DNA of 64,000 nt from Flavobacterium aerium (GTDB lineage Bacteria; Bacteroidota; Bacteroidia; Flavobacteriales; Flavobacteriaceae): contig NZ_JARQWR010000004.1 of NCBI RefSeq assembly GCF_030766725.1, positions 186,001-250,000 of the forward strand, read 5' to 3'. The first letter of the stretch is position 1. Every line of letters begins with the position of its first letter. This document shows positions 1-7,116 of this stretch, piece after piece. A model generated the notes under the pieces. The model saw only the letters and a list, made by a program, of their open reading frames with translations. It was not told the origin of the DNA and ran no database searches. The position numbers were made by a program, and so were the translations under genes.

Positions 1-1983
1 AAAGTTACAGATGTAAGAGACCGTATGTTTGATTTGAATGAAACAATCAATTGGAAACCAAAATCAACTGGAGAAGGACGTTTTGGGAATTGGTTGAAAA
101 ATGCAAACGACTGGAATTTATCCCGTTCACGCTATTGGGGAATACCATTGCCTATTTGGAGAACAGAAGATAAAACAGAAGAGATAATAATAGGATCAGT
201 AGAAGAATTAGTTACCGAAATTCAGAAAGCGATCAAAGCAGGAGTAGCCTCAGAAAATCCATTTGAAGGATTTGAACCAGACAATATGAGTGAATCGAAC
301 TATGATTTAGTGGATTTACATAAAAACGTAGTCGATAAAATTACATTGGTATCACCATCAGGAAAACCAATGAACCGTGAAACAGATCTAATTGATGTTT
401 GGTTTGATTCAGGAGCAATGCCATACGCACAATGGCATTACCCTTTTGAGAACAAAGATTTAATAGATGCTAAGAAAGATTTCCCTGCAGACTTTATTGC
501 TGAAGGAGTAGATCAAACGAGAGGATGGTTCTATACATTACACGCCATAGCAACATTGGTTTTTGATCAAGTAGCCTATAAAAATGTAGTGTCAAATGGA
601 TTAGTTTTAGATAAAAATGGACAGAAAATGTCTAAACGTCTAGGTAATGCAGTAGATCCATTCACAACATTAGAAGAATATGGACCCGATGCCACACGTT
701 GGTATATGATTGCCAACGCGAATCCATGGGATAACTTGAAGTTTGATATTGAAGGTGTTGCAGAGGTACGCAGAAAGTTCTTTGGAACATTGTACAACAC
801 CTATTCGTTCTTTAGTTTGTATGCAAATATTGATAATTTCACCTACGCAGAAGCGGAAATTCCTCTAGAGGAAAGACCCGAAATTGACCGTTGGATTTTA
901 TCAGAATTACATACATTAATAAAAGATGTAGATGCATTCTATGCAGATTATGAACCTACAAAAGTAGCGAGAGCAATTTCAGATTTTGTACAGGAAAACT
1001 TGAGTAATTGGTACGTACGTTTATGCAGAAGACGTTTCTGGAAAGGAGAATACAATACAGATAAGATTGCAGCCTATCAAACGCTATATACCTGTTTGGT
1101 AACCGTTGCAAAATTAGGATCAGCGATTGCACCTTTCTTTATGGATAAACTTTACAAAGATTTAACGCAAACAACACAAACTGAATCATTTGACTCAGTA
1201 CATTTGTCGACGTTTCCAGAATATGCTGATAACTTTGTTAATAAATCACTAGAAAGTCAGATGCAGAAAGCGCAAACAATTTCTTCACTAGTATTATCCC
1301 TACGTAAAAAGGAAATGATAAAAGTGCGTCAACCGCTGCAAAAGGTTATGATTCCTGTGTTTGACGAGAATCAACGCAATGAAATTGAGGCCGTTTCTGA
1401 CCTGATAAAAGCTGAGGTTAACGTGAAAGAAGTAGTACTTCTGGACGATGCATCAGGTATATTAGTGAAGCAAATTAAGCCAAACTTTAAAGCACTAGGG
1501 CCACGATTTGGAAAAGATATGGGTCTGATTTCCAAAGATATACAGGCTTTTTCGCAAGAGCAAATCAGTGAGTTAGAGCGCGTTGGGAATATGGATATTG
1601 CTATCTCAGGGAAAAGTGTTAATTTAACTTCTGAAGACGTAGAGATTACGTCACAAGATATTGAGGGATGGTTGGTAGCAAATTCAGGTAATATCACGGT
1701 TGCACTTGATATTACAATTAACGAAGATTTGCGAAAAGAAGGAATTGCAAGAGAACTTGTAAATAGAATTCAGAATATTAGAAAAGAATCCGGTTTTGAA
1801 GTGACGGACAAGATAAAAGTATATTTACAAAAAGATGGGATTCTGGAAGAAGCCATAAAGAGTAACGAAGAATATATTAAAGCTGAAACGCTCACAGAAG
1901 AACTAATAGTAAAAGACAGTATCCCCGAGGGTACAGTGATAGAATTTGATGAAATAAAAACTGTGTTATCCATTTCAAAATAA
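1..1983 (+). CDS. ileS: Isoleucyl-tRNA synthetase, C-terminal part (5' end outside window)
   Basis: Cytoplasmic class I aminoacyl-tRNA synthetase that charges tRNA-Ile. The reading frame is open from base 1, so the gene starts upstream; about 660 residues are visible. The class I signature KMSKR is encoded at 625-639, preceded by the typical catalytic-core stretch GWFYTLHAIATLVF, and followed by the helical anticodon-binding domain (LSNWYVRLCRRRFW) and the C-terminal beta-rich extension. The HIGH motif and most of the editing domain lie outside the window. The small DksA-like gene follows after 7 nt, so the two are probably co-transcribed. Identity is secure from the motif and domain order. 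Confidence 0.97.
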   Translation, partial: KVTDVRDRMFDLNETINWKPKSTGEGRFGNWLKNANDWNLSRSRYWGIPLPIWRTEDKTEEIIIGSVEELVTEIQKAIKAGVASENPFEGFEPDNMSESNYDLVDLHKNVVDKITLVSPSGKPMNRETDLIDVWFDSGAMPYAQWHYPFENKDLIDAKKDFPADFIAEGVDQTRGWFYTLHAIATLVFDQVAYKNVVSNGLVLDKNGQKMSKRLGNAVDPFTTLEEYGPDATRWYMIANANPWDNLKFDIEGVAEVRRKFFGTLYNTYSFFSLYANIDNFTYAEAEIPLEERPEIDRWILSELHTLIKDVDAFYADYEPTKVARAISDFVQENLSNWYVRLCRRRFWKGEYNTDKIAAYQTLYTCLVTVAKLGSAIAPFFMDKLYKDLTQTTQTESFDSVHLSTFPEYADNFVNKSLESQMQKAQTISSLVLSLRKKEMIKVRQPLQKVMIPVFDENQRNEIEAVSDLIKAEVNVKEVVLLDDASGILVKQIKPNFKALGPRFGKDMGLISKDIQAFSQEQISELERVGNMDIAISGKSVNLTSEDVEITSQDIEGWLVANSGNITVALDITINEDLRKEGIARELVNRIQNIRKESGFEVTDKIKVYLQKDGILEEAIKSNEEYIKAETLTEELIVKDSIPEGTVIEFDEIKTVLSISK

Positions 1984-1990
1984 TAAATTT

Positions 1991-2371
1991 ATGGTAGATG
2001 AGAAAGTAAGATACTCAGATCTAGACTTAGCTGAGTTCAAAGAAATAATCAACAATAAAATCGATAAAGCGAAAGCCGATTTAGACTTGATTAAAAGTGC
2101 TTATATGAATGATTTGAATAATGGGACGGATGATACATCACCTACATTCAAGGCTTTTGAAGAAGGTAGTGAAACAATGTCAAAAGAAGCAAATTCCCAA
2201 TTAGCAACTAGACAAGAGAAATTCATACGTGATTTAAAAAATGCGTTAATTCGTATTGAGAACAAAACGTACGGTCTTTGTAAAGTAACTGGAAAGTTAA
2301 TTGGAAAAGAAAGATTGAAGCTAGTTCCACACGCTACAATGAGTATTGAAGCAAAGAACATGCAGAAATAA
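1991..2371 (+). CDS. TraR/DksA-family protein lacking the zinc-finger cysteines
   Basis: A 126-residue protein with the DksA/TraR layout: an N-terminal helical (coiled-coil) region rich in Lys/Glu/Asp and a C-terminal finger-like stretch, YGLCKVTGKLIGKERL...PHATMSIEAK. DksA-family proteins bind RNA polymerase through the secondary channel and tune transcription initiation. Here only Cys97 remains of the four zinc cysteines; the other positions are Thr100, Ser118 and Ala121 by motif alignment, so zinc binding is unlikely. It sits 7 nt after ileS and 12 nt before the next gene, as part of the ileS-lspA neighbourhood common in flavobacteria. Family is confident; its effect on polymerase is inferred. 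Confidence 0.85.
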   Translation: MVDEKVRYSDLDLAEFKEIINNKIDKAKADLDLIKSAYMNDLNNGTDDTSPTFKAFEEGSETMSKEANSQLATRQEKFIRDLKNALIRIENKTYGLCKVTGKLIGKERLKLVPHATMSIEAKNMQK

Positions 2372-2383
2372 TTCGGTGAAACT

Positions 2384-2788
2384 ATGCTTGAAGAAGAAAA
2401 CGTAGTTCATCTATGGATTGGTAGTAATTTTTCCTCGGAAGAAAACTATATGGAGTATTTCAAATTAGATTACTCCGTTGAAGGAGACTTTGACAATCCA
2501 GACTATAAACTATGCGGCTTTTGTAAAGATATAGGCACACAATGGTACGATGAGGACTTTATAGGAATCATACCCCGTCAAGACAATGAAGTGACATTAG
2601 ATGAAATTCTGATAGAGGCAGCAATTGATCAAGACGAATGGATTTCAGTCAAAAAACACTGTGACAAACTTGGAATTAAAAAAGCAAATGCCCTATTTTG
2701 GTATCAAGACGCAGAATTGACAATAGACGAATCAATTAATAACCAATACAATGAGTTGAAATATATCGGGGTATTCAAAGGAGATTAA
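2384..2788 (+). CDS. Imm22-family (DUF4284-like) immunity protein
   Basis: A 134-residue soluble acidic protein. The N-terminal VVHLWIGSNFSSEENYMEYF and later CGFCKDIGTQWYDEDFIGIIP resemble the Imm22 family, whose members are predicted to neutralise polymorphic (contact-dependent or type VI-type) toxin domains. There is no signal peptide, which fits a cytosolic antidote. It is 12 nt downstream of the DksA-like gene and is followed by a strong terminator, so it appears to be the last gene of the ileS transcript. No toxin gene is next to it. Assignment rests on recalled family motifs and not on a search; an unrelated conserved hypothetical is the alternative. Confidence 0.65.
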   Translation: MLEEENVVHLWIGSNFSSEENYMEYFKLDYSVEGDFDNPDYKLCGFCKDIGTQWYDEDFIGIIPRQDNEVTLDEILIEAAIDQDEWISVKKHCDKLGIKKANALFWYQDAELTIDESINNQYNELKYIGVFKGD

Positions 2789-2843
2789 TACGTAACAAAA
2801 AACAAAAATTGAAGTTGGCTTTATGCCTTTCATACATAAAAGT

Positions 2844-2870
2844 AAACGCTCCTTTAAGGAGCGTTTTTTA
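2844..2870 (+). terminator. Rho-independent terminator after the ileS-Imm22 unit
   Basis: Perfect 9-bp stem AAACGCTCC / GGAGCGTTT with a 5-nt loop, running into a T tract. It closes the ileS-DksA-Imm22 transcript and separates it from lspA. Confidence 0.85.
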
Positions 2871-2966
2871 TACCAGTACAACAGTGCAAAAGAAAAAGAG
2901 ACTAAAAAGGATTACAAATAAAGCATTTAACGTTCTTTTGTGAGAGAGTTATATGTATAATATTGT

Positions 2967-2974
2967 TATTTTTG
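2967..2974 (+). promoter_or_regulatory. Candidate -7 box for lspA
   Basis: TATTTTTG matches the Bacteroidetes -7 consensus TAnnTTTG and ends 19 nt before the lspA ATG. A TTTG lies at 2937-2940, but the spacing of 26 nt is longer than usual, so the upstream element is uncertain. Confidence 0.5.
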
Positions 2975-2993
2975 TCGCATTAAAAAAAGAAAA

Positions 2994-3587
2994 ATGTCAT
3001 TAAAGAAAGCGTGCCTATTAATTTTTATCATTCTATTAGTTGATCAAATTTCAAAAATTTATATCAAAACAAATTTCATTATTGGTGAAGATGTAAAAGT
3101 ATTTGATTGGTTTAAAATTCTTTTTATAGAAAACGAAGGGATGGCTTGGGGAGCAAAAATACCAGGATCATACGGGAAGCTGTTTTTGACACTTTTTAGA
3201 CTTGTAGCAGTTACAGGAATTGGATATTGGTTGTATGATTCGGTGAAAAAACACAGTTCAAACTATTTAATTGTAGCCGTAGCCCTGATTTTTGCAGGAG
3301 CATTTGGTAATATCATTGATTCAGTGTTTTACGGACTTATTTTTAATGACAGTACGACAGAATTAGCAACCCTATTTTCAGATCAACCTTACGGAACCCT
3401 ATTCCATGGTAAAGTAGTAGATATGCTTTATTTTCCAATGTGGCAAGGAAACCTTCCTAATTGGTTACCTATCTGGGGAGGACAATACTTTACATTCTTC
3501 GAGCCAATTTTTAATATTGCCGATATGGCTATTTCCACAGGCGTAGGAATATTAATTGTATTCAATAAAAAAGCATTTAAATCATAA
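2994..3587 (+). CDS. lspA: Lipoprotein signal peptidase (signal peptidase II)
   Basis: Inner-membrane aspartyl protease that removes signal peptides from lipidated prolipoproteins. The 197-residue protein has four hydrophobic segments (about 5-22, 66-82, 92-108 and 172-190) and the family motifs: VDQISK near residues 16-21, FIENEGMAWG (44-53), GNIIDS (105-110), VVDM (Asp143) and FNIADMAI (Asp177). Asp143 and Asp177 correspond to the catalytic pair. It is longer than the enterobacterial enzyme because of an insertion between GNIIDS and VVDM, which is usual in Bacteroidetes. It has its own promoter box and a shared terminator. Confidence 0.96.
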   Translation: MSLKKACLLIFIILLVDQISKIYIKTNFIIGEDVKVFDWFKILFIENEGMAWGAKIPGSYGKLFLTLFRLVAVTGIGYWLYDSVKKHSSNYLIVAVALIFAGAFGNIIDSVFYGLIFNDSTTELATLFSDQPYGTLFHGKVVDMLYFPMWQGNLPNWLPIWGGQYFTFFEPIFNIADMAISTGVGILIVFNKKAFKS

Positions 3588-3613
3588 TTCAATTTTTTAA
3601 GATTGAATCCTAT

Positions 3614-3648
3614 AAAAAAAGAGACTATACCATATAGTCTCTTTTTTT
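3614..3648. terminator. Bidirectional terminator between lspA and the cyclo-ligase gene
   Basis: A-tract, stem GAGACTATA / TATAGTCTC with a 3-nt CCA loop, then a T tract. A/T tracts on both flanks let it serve the convergent genes on both strands. Confidence 0.85.
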
Positions 3649-3677
3649 ATATTATAAGTTTTTCTTTCGATAAGGTG

Positions 3678-4247
3678 CTACACATTAAATTTATACACAT
3701 GATTCGGTGTAATACAATAATCCAAAGCAATGTCATTTTCATAAACATCATCAATACTCTGCTCTGCGGGGAAAAAGGATAATCCAATTTTTAATACATC
3801 CGGTTTACATTCCGATAAAAACTGATCGTAAAACCCTTTTCCGTAACCCACACGTTGCCCTTTTAAGTCAAAAGCCAATAGCGGAACAAAAACCACATCG
3901 ATCTTACTGGAAGGGACCTCAATTCCATCAACAGGCTCAGGAATATTATATTCATTCTTTCGAATAGTAGTATTATCAGTCAATAAGAAATGAATCATTT
4001 TTCGAGTAACAAAATCGCTTTTGGAAAGAATCACATCCTTGTCTTTACCCGCTAAAATTTGCAATATAAACTCGGTGTCAATTTCATGATGCTCCACAAT
4101 CGATAAGAATAAATGATAGTATGTTTTATTCCAAATAGGCAGTTTCAATAATTGATTAGCAATTGTTAAACTATATTCTTCCAGCTGTATAGCTGAAATT
4201 TCTTTTCGAAGCCCTTTATATTTTAAGCGAAGTTCTTTTTTAGTCAT
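3678..4247 (-). CDS. 5-formyltetrahydrofolate cyclo-ligase
   Basis: Cytosolic enzyme converting 5-formyl-THF to 5,10-methenyl-THF with ATP, recycling a dead-end folate that inhibits folate enzymes. The 189-residue protein shows the N-terminal KKELRLKYKGLRKEIS basic helix, the central DVVFVPLLAFD strand and the diagnostic RVGYGKGFYD motif at 132-141, which forms the nucleotide/substrate pocket. Its ATG lies inside the 3' end of the upstream deacylase gene (8-nt overlap), implying co-transcription and probably translational coupling. Length is normal for the family. Confidence 0.93.
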   Translation of the reverse strand: MTKKELRLKYKGLRKEISAIQLEEYSLTIANQLLKLPIWNKTYYHLFLSIVEHHEIDTEFILQILAGKDKDVILSKSDFVTRKMIHFLLTDNTTIRKNEYNIPEPVDGIEVPSSKIDVVFVPLLAFDLKGQRVGYGKGFYDQFLSECKPDVLKIGLSFFPAEQSIDDVYENDIALDYCITPNHVYKFNV

Positions 4248-5220
4248 TAGATTTCAAAACATTGGATAAATGATAAATAGCATCACCCTGATAAACAATA
4301 GAAGTATGATTAACATTAATTACATAGCCTGAATTTGGAGCCTTTACTTTATGTTCAAATTTTCCGAATGGATCTGTAATGGTCGCTAATATCTCTCCTT
4401 TTTCTACATACTTCCCTGCTTCAGTAATATGATGAAATAAACCCGAATACTTAGCTCGCATCCATACCGATTTCTCTATATAAATGGTCTCTTTGTGAGG
4501 TTGAGAAACTTTTAGTCGACCCGAAAGCATATCAAAGTGCTTTAGAATTCTTTTGGCACCCTCAACACCCTCATTTGTAATGCCTGGATTTATATCTTGG
4601 GATTTTCCACCTTCAAACAAAAGCATTTTTACACCCGCTTTATCACAAGAGTTTCTAAAAGAATTAGAGATGTTTTTGGAAAACAAAGTAAAAGGAGCTT
4701 GAAAAATATCTGCTAAATCCTTAAGATCTTTGTTGTTAGGAACAATTCGGATTTGAGCCGCATTAAAACGACTGGCTCCGCCAGAATGGAAATCAATACA
4801 ATAATCCACATTCGGTATTATTTCCTGCATGAGATAATAAGCAAAACGACTCGCTAAAGAACCTTTTTTACTACCCGGAAAAACACGATTTAAATCACGA
4901 CCATCTGGAAATTCTCGACTCTGATTCACAAAACCAAAAATATTAATAATTGGAATACAGATAATAGTGCCTCGCTTAGGTTTGTTTACTTTTTTAGTGA
5001 TAATCTGTCGAACAATCTCTGTTCCATTAATTTCATCCCCATGCAGTCCTGCAGAAAATAAAATAACAGGTCCATCAATAGTAGAACGTTCAATAATTAT
5101 TGGAATTTTTAATTTGGTCATTGTGTGTAATTTCGCAATTTCCATATTAATCGTTCGACTTTCGCCAGGAGCAATAACCTCCCCTAGAATCGTAATATCT
5201 TTCGTATGCATCTTATTCAT
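4240..5220 (-). CDS. Succinylglutamate desuccinylase / aspartoacylase family zinc deacylase
   Basis: A 326-residue M14-like zinc-dependent amidohydrolase. Zinc ligands are visible as HGDE (His60, Glu63) and DFHSGG (His145); PDGRDLNRVFPG (105-116) is the conserved substrate-binding segment. The C-terminal beta-barrel domain (YSGLFHHITEAGKYVEKGEILA) resembles a biotinyl-lipoyl-like fold often attached to these enzymes. Family members cleave N-acyl amino acids; the substrate here cannot be read from sequence. No ATP-grasp glutamate-ligase (RimK-type) partner is adjacent. It is the first gene of a two-gene minus-strand operon with the cyclo-ligase. Confidence 0.85.
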   Translation of the reverse strand: MNKMHTKDITILGEVIAPGESRTINMEIAKLHTMTKLKIPIIIERSTIDGPVILFSAGLHGDEINGTEIVRQIITKKVNKPKRGTIICIPIINIFGFVNQSREFPDGRDLNRVFPGSKKGSLASRFAYYLMQEIIPNVDYCIDFHSGGASRFNAAQIRIVPNNKDLKDLADIFQAPFTLFSKNISNSFRNSCDKAGVKMLLFEGGKSQDINPGITNEGVEGAKRILKHFDMLSGRLKVSQPHKETIYIEKSVWMRAKYSGLFHHITEAGKYVEKGEILATITDPFGKFEHKVKAPNSGYVINVNHTSIVYQGDAIYHLSNVLKSND

Positions 5221-5296
5221 AAAATAGTAAAAGATAAAAGTAAGTAAATTCTTTTTATGAAGCCACTTTGGTGTTATTTTAGTCAGTAGATTTTCT

Positions 5297-5304
5297 TAAC
5301 TTTG
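5297..5304 (+). promoter_or_regulatory. -7 box of uvrC, positioned for a leaderless mRNA
   Basis: TAACTTTG matches TAnnTTTG exactly and ends only 4 nt before the uvrC ATG. With a start site 5-7 nt past the box, the transcript would begin at or within the start codon. Confidence 0.6.
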
Positions 5305-5308
5305 TTAG

Positions 5309-7111
5309 ATGGAACTAACGCCGTTAACTTTACAAATTCAGACTTTACCCGACAGTCCTGGGGTTTATCAGTATTATGATAAAGATGATAAAATCCTATA
5401 CGTTGGTAAAGCTAAAAACCTAAAAAAGAGAGTTGCATCCTACTTCAATAAAGTACACGATACAGCAAAGACCAATGTATTGGTCAAAAAGATTGTTTCC
5501 ATAAAACACATTGTAGTTCCTACAGAAACCGATGCACTCCTATTAGAAAATAATTTAATAAAGAAATTACAGCCTAGATATAATGTCCTCTTAAAAGACG
5601 ATAAAACCTATCCTTGGATTTGTATTAAAAATGAACCTTTTGCAAGGATATTTTCAACCCGTAGAATGATAAAAGATGGGTCAGAATATTTTGGACCCTA
5701 TACCAGTGGGAAAACGGTACATATGCTATTAGACTTAATTAAAGAATTATATCCCTTACGAACCTGTAATTACGACCTAAGCCTAGCAAATATTCAATCA
5801 GGGAAATTTAAAGTTTGTCTGGAATACCATATTGGAAACTGTCTTGGTCCATGCGAGGACAATCAATCCCAACAAGATTACCAAAATAACATCAATGCAA
5901 TTCGTGAAATCTTGAAAGGAAACTTCAAAGAATCATTAAAAGAATTCAAGAAAATAATGCTCGATTATGCATCAAAAATGCAATTTGAAGAAGCACAAAA
6001 AATTAAAGAAAAAATAGATATACTGGAAAATTATCAATCCAGATCAACCATATTAAATCCGAAAATTACAAACATCGATGTGTTCTCGATTGTATCCGAT
6101 GAGAGTTTTGCCTATGTCAATTTTCTGCAAATTTCACATGGAGCGATTATTCGATCCCATACAATGGAATTGAAAAAGAAACTAGATGAAACCGATGAGG
6201 AACTTTTAGAATTAGCCGTGATTGAATTAAGACAACGCTTTCAATTAATGTCGAAAGAAGTTATCGTTCCATTTGAAATTGAATTAGGAGAAAACGTAAA
6301 AGTCACAGTTCCGAAATTAGGAGATAAAAAACAGATCTTAGATTTATCCATTCGCAATGCGAAGTTCTATAGAATGGATCAGCTGAAACAAATTAAAATC
6401 GTAGATCCAGATCGTCACGTTAAGAGAATTATGGCGCAAATGCAAAAAGATTTACGATTATCAGTTGAACCAAGACACATAGAATGTTTTGATAACTCTA
6501 ATATTCAGGGAACAAATCCAGTTGCTGCCTGCGTGGTATTCAAAGATGGGAAACCCAGTAAAAAAGATTACCGTCATTTTAATATTAAAACAGTAGAAGG
6601 ACCAAACGATTTTGCTTCAATGGAAGAAGTGGTATATCGACGCTATAAGCGATTATTAGATGAAAATGAGCCATTGCCGCAGTTGATCATCATTGATGGA
6701 GGAAAAGGACAGCTATCATCAGCGCTAAAAAGCATTGATGATTTAGGATTGCGAGGTAAAATAGCGATTATAGGAATAGCCAAAAGATTAGAAGAGTTAT
6801 TTTATCCAGGCGATTCAGTTCCGCTATATTTGGATAAAAAATCAGAAACATTAAAAATTATTCAACAACTTCGAAATGAAGCACACCGATTTGGGATAAC
6901 ATTTCATAGAGATAAACGAAGTAAAAATGCTTTACAAACCTCAATTGAAACAATTCCGGGAATAGGAGAAAAGACTATGGTTACCCTTCTGAAACAATTT
7001 AAATCGGTGAAAAGAATTGCAGCAGCTTCAGAAGAAGATATTGCCGCAGTAGTAGGACTTTCTAAAGCAAAAAAAATTACTGAATTTTACAAATCAACAG
7101 ATCAAAAATAA
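5309..7111 (+). CDS. uvrC: Excinuclease ABC subunit C
   Basis: Dual-incision nuclease of nucleotide excision repair, recruited by UvrB at the lesion. The 600-residue protein has the N-terminal GIY-YIG domain (GVY at 18-20, YVGKAKNLKKR at 31-41), a UVR motif helix around 210-235 (FEEAQKIKEKIDILENYQ), the RNase H-like UvrC domain from about 380 (ECFDNSNIQGTNPVAACVVF; LIIIDGGKGQLSSA) and a C-terminal helix-hairpin-helix (IPGIGEKTMVTLLKQF). Length is typical. The patatin gene starts 5 nt downstream, so the two may share a transcript. The -7 box is almost touching the ATG. Confidence 0.97.
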   Translation: MELTPLTLQIQTLPDSPGVYQYYDKDDKILYVGKAKNLKKRVASYFNKVHDTAKTNVLVKKIVSIKHIVVPTETDALLLENNLIKKLQPRYNVLLKDDKTYPWICIKNEPFARIFSTRRMIKDGSEYFGPYTSGKTVHMLLDLIKELYPLRTCNYDLSLANIQSGKFKVCLEYHIGNCLGPCEDNQSQQDYQNNINAIREILKGNFKESLKEFKKIMLDYASKMQFEEAQKIKEKIDILENYQSRSTILNPKITNIDVFSIVSDESFAYVNFLQISHGAIIRSHTMELKKKLDETDEELLELAVIELRQRFQLMSKEVIVPFEIELGENVKVTVPKLGDKKQILDLSIRNAKFYRMDQLKQIKIVDPDRHVKRIMAQMQKDLRLSVEPRHIECFDNSNIQGTNPVAACVVFKDGKPSKKDYRHFNIKTVEGPNDFASMEEVVYRRYKRLLDENEPLPQLIIIDGGKGQLSSALKSIDDLGLRGKIAIIGIAKRLEELFYPGDSVPLYLDKKSETLKIIQQLRNEAHRFGITFHRDKRSKNALQTSIETIPGIGEKTMVTLLKQFKSVKRIAAASEEDIAAVVGLSKAKKITEFYKSTDQK

Positions 7112-7116
7112 CAAGT

